From Pyrinomonadaceae bacterium (lineage in GTDB: Bacteria > Acidobacteriota > Blastocatellia > Pyrinomonadales > Pyrinomonadaceae): 6,301 nucleotides of DNA. Position numbers and translations under genes: made by a program. The stretch spans positions 1 through 6,301 of the forward strand of contig JACCRA010000259.1 of the NCBI GenBank assembly GCA_013813825.1, in the 5' to 3' direction. Under the pieces are notes generated by a model, which did no database searches, was not told the origin of the DNA, and saw only the letters and a program-made list of their open reading frames with translations. This document shows, piece by piece, positions 1 to 6,204 of the stretch (position 1 is its first letter; each line of letters starts with the position of its first letter).

Positions 1-3000
1 AATCAAATTGCCGGCGGCGCGCAACGCCCCCGTCGCGCGCCCTGAGACGCTGATGTTCGCGCCGGGCAGCAGCGTGGCGAAGAGCGGCGTCAGGTCAGCG
101 CCGGTGAGTGTCGTCTCGATGGTCGTCCGCAGATTCTCGTCGCCGAGATCGACTGTCGCGGCGATGACCTGCGGCTGGCCGAGCAGGCCGGTGGTCAACC
201 GCACGTTGAGTTGTTGATTCTCGGTGCGTCCGACGAGTGTCAGCGTGCCGGCGCTCTGCCCGTTGACGATCACATCGCGGCCCTCGCCGGTGAAGTTGAT
301 CTGAAAACTGCGCGTGTCGGCGAAACGGCCGGAGAGGTTGGCGCTAAAGTCGAACGTGCCGTCGAGCGACGGCGCGCTCGCCACTTGCCCGCCAGCGAAC
401 GACTCGATGAGATCGAGATTGACGTTGGTCCCATTGGCGCGCAAATCGAAGCCGGTGGTCGCGGTGTCAACAGTGCCGCTCGCCGTGACGCGCCCGGAGC
501 GCAGGCGCGCGTCCAATGTTTCGAGATTAACTGTCGTGCCGTTAAAAGTCGCTTTCGCGATGATCTCTTCAAACGGCTCGTTGCCGATCCGGCCGGGGCC
601 GGCACGCAAGTCGGCGCTGCCACTGAGCGCGCCCGGCAGCCCCGTGACGCTGACACGGCCGGACGTGGGACCAACGGCAGCGAGTTGCGAAGTCAACTGA
701 CTGCGCCCGAAGTTAGGGAACGCAGCAATCAGCCGGCCAATGTCGTAGCGTTCGAGTGTCGCTTCGAGCGTTCCCGTGTTCGCTCCCGCCTGTAGCGGCA
801 CGGTCAGCGCAAACTGAATTTGTCCGCTGTCTCCGGCGGCGACAAGGCGGCCGTCCGGGATGCTGACCGCCGCCGGCGTCGAACGGATCGAGGCGGTGAG
901 CGCGCCGAGATCGCGCCCGTTGGCGGCGAGCGCGCCGAGCGACACGCGACCATCCACGCTCGGCGCGTTCAAACTTCCGCGCACCGTGCCGTCGAAATTA
1001 AGCGCGCCCGCCAGCTCAAGGCCGTAAGACGACATCGTGTCTTCCAATTCGCCGAGCAAGCCGGAATTGATCGCGATGCGCTGCAACTCCGCCGCGTCGG
1101 TCGAAGCCAAATTAACTTGCAGATTCGAGTCGCCCTCGAACGAGAACTGTCCCGTCGCCGTCAACTCCGTAGCGCCGGCGCGCACGTTCGCGCGTTCGAG
1201 TTGGAACAGGCCGCGCTCCGCGCGCACGGTCAATTCGCCGTTGACGGGCGTGCGTCCGCCTACCTCGTTGCCGGTCTCGCCGGTGAACCGCGTGTTCAGC
1301 GTCCCGCTCGCCAACTCGACGTTGGTCCCCGGAAAGCGCAGGTCAACCGTCCCCGTCGCCGCGCCAGCCAGCGGGGCCGTGTTGCCGGTCACAAGCGCGA
1401 TCAATTTGCCCACGTCCAGATCGGAGAAGCTCGCCGCGACGCGCGACGCGCCGCCGCGCGTGGTGCTGATCACGGCGTTGCCCGAAGCGCGGCCGTTCAT
1501 CGCCTCGGCGTTGAAGTTGTTAAGTTGAATCTCGCTGTTGGTGGCAATTACTTGCGCCCGCGCCGCGCCGAGCGGAATCTCGCCAAGCACGCCGCCGCCC
1601 AGACTCAAATCCGCGCTCGCGCGATAACGCCCCGCTGGTTCCACGACAAAGATTGGCCGTCCGAGCCGCACGTTCTCGACGCGCCCATCGCCAAGCTGTG
1701 CGTTGCCCGTCTTGAACGCGACCGTGCCGACGTTGATGTCGTTCGTCGTCCCCTCAATGCGCCCGCTCTCAAAGATTGCCAGTCGCACGCCCGCGACACT
1801 GAGACTGCCGAGTTGCGCGCCCGCGACTGTGCCACCGCCGACGCGCGCGTTGTTCACCGCCACGTTCGTCACGCCGACGCGATTCGTCGCCGTGATGCCG
1901 CTGGCCGTCACACCGCCCAAGCGCGCCTGCTCGGCCTGAATTGTCCCGGCGTTGAGCGTGTTGGCCGAAGCGTCGAAGCCGCCTTCGATTGTCTTAAACT
2001 TGATGCCCGACACCTGCGCGCCGCCGACGCTCAAGCCCTCGGCCGTGATGCGATTCGCGCTGGCGCGCTGTGCGCCGCCGGACATCTCGCCGTCGCGGTA
2101 TTCGGCCAGTGCGTCGTCGAGGAACAGGCCGGCGATGGTGGTCGAATCCTGTCTGGCCGACGCCGCGCGCAAATCGCCGAGAAAGCGAAAATCCGTCCCC
2201 GTCCCCATCACGCCGCCCTGTGCTTGGACGAGATTGAGCCGGAAATCGCCCGCCGTCAAAAGCTCCGCCACCGCCTGACCCTGCGCTTCGTAAGCCGCCC
2301 CCTGCCCCTTGCCGCGCGCCGTCACGTTCAAGTTTTTTAAGCGGATATTGTCCGCCGCCAGCGCGTCGGACGTGACTTGCCCCTCGACCTGAAATTTATC
2401 GCCCTCGCCCGTCACGTTGCCGACGAACTGCCCCGCGCCCCTGAGCGTCGCCCCCGTCGGGAACGTCTCGGAGATTTGCGTCAGATCGACGTTCGCGGAC
2501 GTGACCTGCAACTGGTAACGTAAGGCACGCCAATCGTCCAACGTGCCTTGCAAACGCGCCTCCGCGACGGGCGAGCGCAACACGAGCGATTGAATCTCGG
2601 CGCGCGTTTGATTGACGCGCGCTTTAACCTCGATGTCGATGTCGTTGACGGGGCGTCCGTCGTAAGTGAACGTCGAATCCGCGAGCGACACTTCGACGCG
2701 GTTCATCCGGCTCTCGGCGGGCTGCGTCAGATCGTCGGGCTGCACCGTCGCCGTCAGGTTGCGCGCCTCGCCGGACAGTTCGTGTCTGGCGTCGCCGTAA
2801 TGCACGACGCCGTTTTTCAGACTGACCTGCGCGGTCGAATAAGAAAACAACAGGCGGCTGTTCGGGTTGGGTTCGGGCAGGCGTAAATTGCCAAAGTTCG
2901 AGCGCCCTTCGGCGTCAAACTGGACCCACAGTTCGAGGCCGTCGATCTCCAGTTTTTCGAGGTTGACGTTGCGGCGTAAATTGAGCGCGTAGAGGTCTTC

Positions 3001-3438
3001 GATGCGGACGGTGGCGAGCAACTGATTGACGCGGCCGATCCGCTCGCCGGTCGCCGCGTCGTAGAGATCGAGGCCGAGGATTTCCACCGTGCGCGGCGAA
3101 AATTTAGTATGGAACTCGCGAATCTCCGCCCGGATACCGTACTGTCCGAGCGTTTGCACGATCTGCCCGGCGATGATGTCATCGATTCGTCCGGTACGGT
3201 ACATGAAAACGACGACGAGCAGCACCGACAAAATGCCCGCCGCCAACGCGATGCCGGTCCAGATGGCGTTGCGCCGGTTGATCACACGCCGCCAATGACG
3301 ACGCCCTGCGGGCGTGGTTTCATCGGCAGAGGGCGACGCGCTGTCCTCGCCCGCCGCCGGCGCGGCGGATGAGGGCGGCTCGCCCGTCCCTTCAGATGAT
3401 GGCCGTGGGGAACGCTCGTCCCCGTCGTCAACAGGCAT
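1..3438 (-). CDS. AsmA/TamB-like inner-membrane-anchored periplasmic protein (C-terminus beyond window)
   Basis: Reading the minus strand from the ATG at 3438, I find no stop through to base 1, giving 1146 codons with the end outside the window. Residues 1-45 are an acidic, Pro/Ser-rich, probably disordered cytoplasmic tail. A basic stretch (RRHWRRVINRR, about 46-56) precedes one hydrophobic segment (about 58-80, IALAAGILSVLLVVVFMY), which fits a type II signal anchor. The rest alternates short hydrophobic strands with Gly, Asn, Thr and Asp, as in the beta-taco folds of TamB/AsmA proteins. That family is thought to bridge the periplasm and carry phospholipids to the outer membrane, or with TamA to help assemble outer-membrane proteins. 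Residues about 460-560 form a Gly/Val-rich quasi-repeat. A TAG codon lies in frame at 3444-3442, so the ATG is the first possible start; no clear Shine-Dalgarno is seen. The diagnostic C-terminal TamB domain is not visible, so YhdP- or AsmA-type relatives remain possible. Confidence 0.85.
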   Translation of the reverse strand, partial: MPVDDGDERSPRPSSEGTGEPPSSAAPAAGEDSASPSADETTPAGRRHWRRVINRRNAIWTGIALAAGILSVLLVVVFMYRTGRIDDIIAGQIVQTLGQYGIRAEIREFHTKFSPRTVEILGLDLYDAATGERIGRVNQLLATVRIEDLYALNLRRNVNLEKLEIDGLELWVQFDAEGRSNFGNLRLPEPNPNSRLLFSYSTAQVSLKNGVVHYGDARHELSGEARNLTATVQPDDLTQPAESRMNRVEVSLADSTFTYDGRPVNDIDIEVKARVNQTRAEIQSLVLRSPVAEARLQGTLDDWRALRYQLQVTSANVDLTQISETFPTGATLRGAGQFVGNVTGEGDKFQVEGQVTSDALAADNIRLKNLNVTARGKGQGAAYEAQGQAVAELLTAGDFRLNLVQAQGGVMGTGTDFRFLGDLRAASARQDSTTIAGLFLDDALAEYRDGEMSGGAQRASANRITAEGLSVGGAQVSGIKFKTIEGGFDASANTLNAGTIQAEQARLGGVTASGITATNRVGVTNVAVNNARVGGGTVAGAQLGSLSVAGVRLAIFESGRIEGTTNDINVGTVAFKTGNAQLGDGRVENVRLGRPIFVVEPAGRYRASADLSLGGGVLGEIPLGAARAQVIATNSEIQLNNFNAEAMNGRASGNAVISTTRGGASRVAASFSDLDVGKLIALVTGNTAPLAGAATGTVDLRFPGTNVELASGTLNTRFTGETGNEVGGRTPVNGELTVRAERGLFQLERANVRAGATELTATGQFSFEGDSNLQVNLASTDAAELQRIAINSGLLGELEDTMSSYGLELAGALNFDGTVRGSLNAPSVDGRVSLGALAANGRDLGALTASIRSTPAAVSIPDGRLVAAGDSGQIQFALTVPLQAGANTGTLEATLERYDIGRLIAAFPNFGRSQLTSQLAAVGPTSGRVSVTGLPGALSGSADLRAGPGRIGNEPFEEIIAKATFNGTTVNLETLDARLRSGRVTASGTVDTATTGFDLRANGTNVNLDLIESFAGGQVASAPSLDGTFDFSANLSGRFADTRSFQINFTGEGRDVIVNGQSAGTLTLVGRTENQQLNVRLTTGLLGQPQVIAATVDLGDENLRTTIETTLTGADLTPLFATLLPGANISVSGRATGALRAAGNLI

Positions 3439-3500
3439 AAACTATCGCCATTCGTCGCGCGTGCGGTCGTTAAGATTTAACTAACTTTCAGGAGAGAGTG

Positions 3501-3581
3501 AAAAGCAAGGATGAAGACGGAAGCCAGACTAACGGCATTGAGCTTTACTTTCATCCTTCATCCTTCCGCCTTCATACTTGC
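3501..3581 (-). terminator. Imperfect inverted repeat with T tract, probable terminator of ribB
   Basis: Bases 3505-3523 and 3563-3581 are inverted copies matching at 17 of 19 positions, separated by 39 bases. On the minus strand the second arm is followed at once by TTTT (3504-3501), which fits intrinsic termination of the ribB transcript. The upstream arm lies inside the coding sequence and supplies the last codons, and the stop codon (3560-3558) sits in the loop. The loop is unusually long for a classic terminator and holds a tandem copy of TCATCCT (3551-3564), so this may also be a dispersed repeat element. The terminator role is inferred. Confidence 0.45.
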
Positions 3582-4733
3582 TCTTGCCGGTTCGCCGAGT
3601 GGCACGTTGCCGACGACTTCAAGATCGAAGCCTTCGAGCGCGGTGACTTTCGGCGGGTGATTCGTCAGCAGCAGAATACGGCGCAGGCCCAGTTCGTGCA
3701 GGATTTGCGCGCCGACACCGTAATCGCGATTGGCCCCATAGCCGGTTTCGACGCTGGCATCGGCGAAGCTGATGCCGCGCTCGCGCATCAGCGCGTAAGT
3801 CCGCAGTTGGTGCAGCAGATCGAGTCCGTGCTCGCGCTGCTTGAGATAGAGGACGACGCCGCGCCCCGCCGCCGCAATCTTCTCTAACGCCGTGTGCAGT
3901 TGAAAAGCGGTATCGTCGAGCGCCGAGCCGAACACGTCGCCCGTTACATTCTCGGTGTGGACGCGCACCAGCACCGGCTCATCGCTACCATCGCTGCCAG
4001 CCGCCACATCGCCCATCACCATCGCGAGGTGAATCTCTTTGTTGATGACGTTCTCGAACGCGATGGCGCGGAACAAACCATAGACGGTCGGCAACTCCGT
4101 CTCCACCGCGCGCCGCACCAACGTCTCCTTGCGAATCCGGTAGCGGACGAGATCGGCCACCGAGACAATCTTCAGATCATGTCGCGCGGCATACTCGCGC
4201 AGTTCCGGCAGACGCGCCATCGTCCCATCCGGGTTCATGATCTCGCAGATCACGCCCGCCGGGTACAGTCCCGCGATGCGCGCCAGATCGACGCTCGCTT
4301 CCGTCTGGCCGGGCCTCACCAGTACGCCGCCCGTGCGCGCCCGCAGAGGGAAGATGTGGCCGGGCCGCGCCAGATCGGCTGGCTTCGTTTTCGGATCGAC
4401 AGCCGTCAAGATCGTCATCGCCCGATCCGCCGCCGAGATACCGGTCGTCACGCCCCGCCGCGCCTCGATGGAGACAGTGAACGCCGTCCCCAGAAACGAA
4501 GTATTATCGGCTACCTGCATCGTCAAATGCAGTTCGTCGCAACGCTCCTCGGTGAGCGGCAGACAGATCAGCCCGCGCGCGTGCGTCGCCATGAAATTGA
4601 TAATTTCCGGCGTCACCTTCTCGGCCGCGCAGACGAGATCGCCCTCGTTCTCGCGGTCTTCGTCATCCACGATAATGACCATCCGCCCATCGCGAATCCG
4701 GGCGGCGGCTTCCTCAATCGAAGCAAACGGCAT
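3558..4733 (-). CDS. ribB: 3,4-dihydroxy-2-butanone-4-phosphate synthase fused to a degenerate GTP cyclohydrolase II-like domain (RibBX-like)
   Basis: This 391-residue protein has RibBA architecture. Residues 1-200 are DHBP synthase, which converts ribulose 5-phosphate to the four-carbon precursor of riboflavin in the cytoplasm. Visible family motifs are [11 protein letters not shown] (23-33), [12 protein letters not shown] (97-108), [14 protein letters not shown] (123-136) and [21 protein letters not shown] (158-178). Gln143 stands where many homologues have the metal-binding His of GHTEA. Residues about 213-383 align with GTP cyclohydrolase II, but the three zinc cysteines are Asn262, Asp273 and Thr275. 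The RQEGRGIGL motif reads KQREHGLDL (298-306), and the DxR catalytic motif is reduced to NR (335-336). The second half is therefore probably not a GTP cyclohydrolase, as described for RibBX proteins, and a separate ribA is expected elsewhere. The start is the only ATG before an upstream in-frame stop and gives the usual N-terminus. Automatic annotation may call it ribBA. Confidence 0.93.
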   Translation of the reverse strand: MPFASIEEAAARIRDGRMVIIVDDEDRENEGDLVCAAEKVTPEIINFMATHARGLICLPLTEERCDELHLTMQVADNTSFLGTAFTVSIEARRGVTTGISAADRAMTILTAVDPKTKPADLARPGHIFPLRARTGGVLVRPGQTEASVDLARIAGLYPAGVICEIMNPDGTMARLPELREYAARHDLKIVSVADLVRYRIRKETLVRRAVETELPTVYGLFRAIAFENVINKEIHLAMVMGDVAAGSDGSDEPVLVRVHTENVTGDVFGSALDDTAFQLHTALEKIAAAGRGVVLYLKQREHGLDLLHQLRTYALMRERGISFADASVETGYGANRDYGVGAQILHELGLRRILLLTNHPPKVTALEGFDLEVVGNVPLGEPARASMKAEG

Positions 4734-4888
4734 GTCGAATGTATCCGGGCTGTCAGTTGTTCGGGGAGATGTTGCTAACGGCGGCTATGTTACCCGAAAC
4801 TCCGATTTTTGGCGACTGGCTATCAAGTGGAACAACCCGCCAACCGCTGACGAAAACACCGCGATGCTGTAAGCGACGACACGAGAAA

Positions 4889-4995
4889 GGAAAAAGCGAT
4901 CCACGAATCACACGAAGCGACACGAAGCCAAACACACAAAATTCGTGATGATTGTTTCGTGCTGTTTCGTGTCATTTCGTGGATGATGCTTTTCC
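4889..4995. repeat. Imperfect inverted repeat of phased CACGAA / TTCGTG hexamers
   Basis: The left arm (4889-4927) carries CACGAA at 4902, 4911 and 4921. The right arm (4954-4995) carries TTCGTG at 4956, 4966 and 4976, with a fourth copy at 4942 in the central part. Spacing is 9-10 bp within the arms, close to one helical turn. The arms also share a GGAAAA-type outer end and ATCCACGAA. The element could fold as a long imperfect hairpin or bind a protein on one helix face. Similar CACGAA-rich intergenic repeats occur in many bacteria as dispersed elements, so a specific regulatory role here is not established. Confidence 0.75.
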
Positions 4996-5033
4996 GTTTG
5001 TTCCAATCTTGTCAGTTCCGATTCGCTCGGATC

Positions 5034-5058
5034 GCGGGCAGGGACTAGCTCTGCCCGC
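5034..5058. repeat. Perfect 8-bp GC-rich hairpin
   Basis: GCGGGCAG (5034-5041) is followed after a 9-base loop by its exact complement CTGCCCGC (5051-5058). Neither strand shows a T run afterwards, so it does not look like an intrinsic terminator. It lies about 85 bp before the antitoxin start and could be an operator, a cruciform-forming site or part of a dispersed repeat. Confidence 0.6.
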
Positions 5059-5129
5059 TGCGCTTCATGGGGTGTTCGGCATATGGCATTCGGCAGCTTG
5101 CACTCACTTGTCGTAGAATCGAAGCCTGT

Positions 5130-5134
5130 GGAGG
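5130..5134 (+). promoter_or_regulatory. Shine-Dalgarno site that fixes the antitoxin start
   Basis: GGAGG lies 7 bases before the ATG at 5142 and only 1 base before the in-frame ATG at 5136. Normal spacing therefore selects 5142. It also argues against the longer frame from ATG 5067, whose extra 25 residues are not family-like. Confidence 0.75.
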
Positions 5135-5141
5135 AATGCTG

Positions 5142-5366
5142 ATGGCAGTTACGACTTTTCAAGGCACGGTTGAAAATGGGCAAATCCGTCTCGCGGCGGA
5201 CGTTCAATTGCCCGAAAGAGCAAAAGTTTATGTCGTCGTGCCAGACCTTGAACAAGACGCCGGCGACACGAAGTTCGATTTAGCCGAGATGGTTTCGCGG
5301 ATGCCGCCGGATTATCAAGCGGGCGAAGAAAGTTTTGGCGAGCCTATGGGCAAGGAAGAATGGTAG
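5142..5366 (+). CDS. MazE-like antitoxin with non-canonical N-terminal domain
   Basis: This 74-residue acidic protein lies directly upstream of a MazF toxin. Its C-terminal 25 residues (MVSRMPPDYQAGEESFGEPM then GKEEW) match the pattern of the E. coli MazE tail, which ends in WGEPKDKEVW; that tail wraps MazF and blocks its RNA-binding groove. The N-terminal 35 residues (FQGTVENGQIRL, LPERAKVYVVVP) do not show the usual MazE AbrB swapped-hairpin signature. They look instead like the short beta domain of DUF104/AF2212-type antitoxins (ENGxIxL...LPExxxVxV). The protein should bind and neutralise the toxin; whether it represses its own promoter is open. The stop TAG abuts the toxin ATG with no gap, implying translational coupling. 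The start at 5142 is chosen for its GGAGG site. Composition is less GC-rich than the minus-strand genes. Confidence 0.85.
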   Translation: MAVTTFQGTVENGQIRLAADVQLPERAKVYVVVPDLEQDAGDTKFDLAEMVSRMPPDYQAGEESFGEPMGKEEW

Positions 5367-5702
5367 ATGCCCGTTTACGTTCCCGAAAAAGGCGACTTCA
5401 TCACGCTCTCTTTTGACCCGCAATCCGGCCACGAGCAAAAAGGCAGGCGACCCGCACTCGTCATCAGTAACTTTCTTTTCAATCAAGCGACCGGGTTAGC
5501 AATTGTCTGCCCGCTCACGAACACCAATCGCGGCATCCCGTTTCATTTGCCTGTGCCAAGCTCATCCTCGTTGACTGGTTTCGTGATGATCGAGCAAGTC
5601 AAATCCATCGACTATCACGCTCGAAAAGCGAAGTTCGTTGAACAAGCTCCGTCGCAATTTGTTGAGGATGTAGTCGCGGTGGTTGATATTTGTATCAAGT
5701 AG
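5367..5702 (+). CDS. mazF: MazF/PemK-type endoribonuclease toxin
   Basis: The protein has 111 residues, the same length as E. coli MazF. The family signature runs through residues 9-34: GDFITLSFDP, then GHEQKGRRPALVIS. Arg28 and Thr51 correspond to the catalytic Arg29 and Thr52 of E. coli MazF, and Glu23 to Glu24. CPLTNTNRGIPF (48-59) and the EQVKSIDYHARKAKF block (76-90) are also characteristic. The protein would cleave single-stranded RNA at short specific sequences and stall growth when the antitoxin is lost; the sequence it cuts cannot be read from here. The ATG follows the antitoxin stop directly. AAGGA at 5352-5356, inside the antitoxin gene, is a possible ribosome site about 10 bases upstream. 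No frameshift or missing core residue is seen, so it is probably active. Confidence 0.95.
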   Translation: MPVYVPEKGDFITLSFDPQSGHEQKGRRPALVISNFLFNQATGLAIVCPLTNTNRGIPFHLPVPSSSSLTGFVMIEQVKSIDYHARKAKFVEQAPSQFVEDVVAVVDICIK

Positions 5703-5772
5703 CCGTCGGCCGCGTTGCCGCTTATTGGCGGAGGCGATGTTGAATAAGCGTTGGGCGTTTCAGTTGCGTTAA
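5703..5772 (+). other. Inter-gene spacer with hairpin and three GTTRRRY boxes
   Basis: The spacer between the toxin stop and the next start holds a small hairpin (CCGC 5718-5721, loop TTATTG, GCGG 5728-5731). It also has three matches to the integron R' consensus GTTRRRY at 5739-5745, 5750-5756 and 5768-5774. The last overlaps the next ATG. The size suits an attC site, but I find no RYYYAAC partner box on the same strand, so it is not called an attC. Confidence 0.35.
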
Positions 5773-6204
5773 ATGAGTATGAAAGAAAAGTACAATATCA
5801 AGATTGAAGAAGATTTTAATCAAGTATTGAATACGATTGATGAGGAGATGCGAACAGCGAATGTTCCAATTCCCGCACGTCAGATTAAGGGATGGTTAAA
5901 ATTCTCTTCCCGTTTTGGCTTGGGCTTAAAAATGAGCGATCCATTATCTCAAAAGGTAATGGATTGGTTTGGTCGTAGGTATGGAGACAAAATCAAAGTT
6001 GATTTTGCTGAGGGCGAAATCGCAGTATCTATTCGTGGCGACCTGTATAAGATGTATTTCCCCTTCTATGCTGGAACAATACAAATTATTTGTGACCCAA
6101 GATTCTGGATGAGCGAGCCGGGCATGCAAATCGCTAAAGATGAGAACGATCCTTTACCAGCCATCAATGTACTGAATTGTATAGACTCGACTTTATCCAA
6201 TTAA
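5773..6204 (+). CDS. Hypothetical protein, AT-rich, unknown function
   Basis: This is a 143-residue protein that I do not recognise. The N-terminal part (about 1-65) is charged and probably helical (KIEEDFNQVLNTIDEEM, then a segment ending WLKFSSRFGLGLKM). The middle and C-terminal parts (about 72-125) look like alternating strands (KIKVDF, GEIAVSIRG, YKMYFPFY, TIQIICDPRFWM). No signal peptide or membrane segment is evident, so it is probably cytoplasmic. Two lines counted by eye give about 43-45% GC, well below the minus-strand genes, which suggests recent acquisition. The ATG at 5773 lacks a visible Shine-Dalgarno; ATG 5779 is an alternative. It follows mazF on the same strand after 70 bp, so it may be co-mobilised or co-transcribed, but nothing shows a functional link. 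Confidence 0.7.
   Translation: MSMKEKYNIKIEEDFNQVLNTIDEEMRTANVPIPARQIKGWLKFSSRFGLGLKMSDPLSQKVMDWFGRRYGDKIKVDFAEGEIAVSIRGDLYKMYFPFYAGTIQIICDPRFWMSEPGMQIAKDENDPLPAINVLNCIDSTLSN

Larger units (their letters stand above)
4734..5141. other. Divergent intergenic region between ribB and the mazEF pair
   Basis: This region of about 400 bp separates leftward ribB from the rightward toxin-antitoxin genes and should hold promoters for both. I see no convincing coding frame and no RFN/FMN riboswitch consensus upstream of ribB. It contains the CACGAA inverted repeat and the 8-bp hairpin listed separately. TTCGGCA occurs twice (5075-5081 and 5089-5095). TAGAAT at 5114-5119 could be a -10 box for the antitoxin, but there is no good -35 at normal spacing. 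No sigma-70 promoter for ribB stood out. Confidence 0.6.

Noticed and set aside
211..795. A 194-codon plus-strand open frame
   Set aside because: It has the same shadow character as the longer antisense frame, with no recognisable motif or ribosome site.
820..2340. A 506-codon plus-strand open frame opposite the TamB-like gene
   Set aside because: Its product is Arg/Ala/Asp-rich with no domain pattern, while the opposite strand encodes a coherent membrane-anchored beta-rich protein without a stop. Long antisense frames are expected in GC-rich coding DNA.
3894..4778. A 294-codon plus-strand open frame opposite ribB
   Set aside because: The minus strand here encodes clear DHBP synthase motifs; the plus-strand product is His/Arg-rich with no family features.
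4734..4880. FMN (RFN) riboswitch upstream of ribB
   Set aside because: Searched by eye on the minus strand for the conserved RFN blocks and found none.
5067..5141. N-terminal extension of the antitoxin from ATG 5067
   Set aside because: The extra residues are Cys/Arg-rich and unlike the family, and the GGAGG at 5130-5134 is correctly spaced only for ATG 5142.
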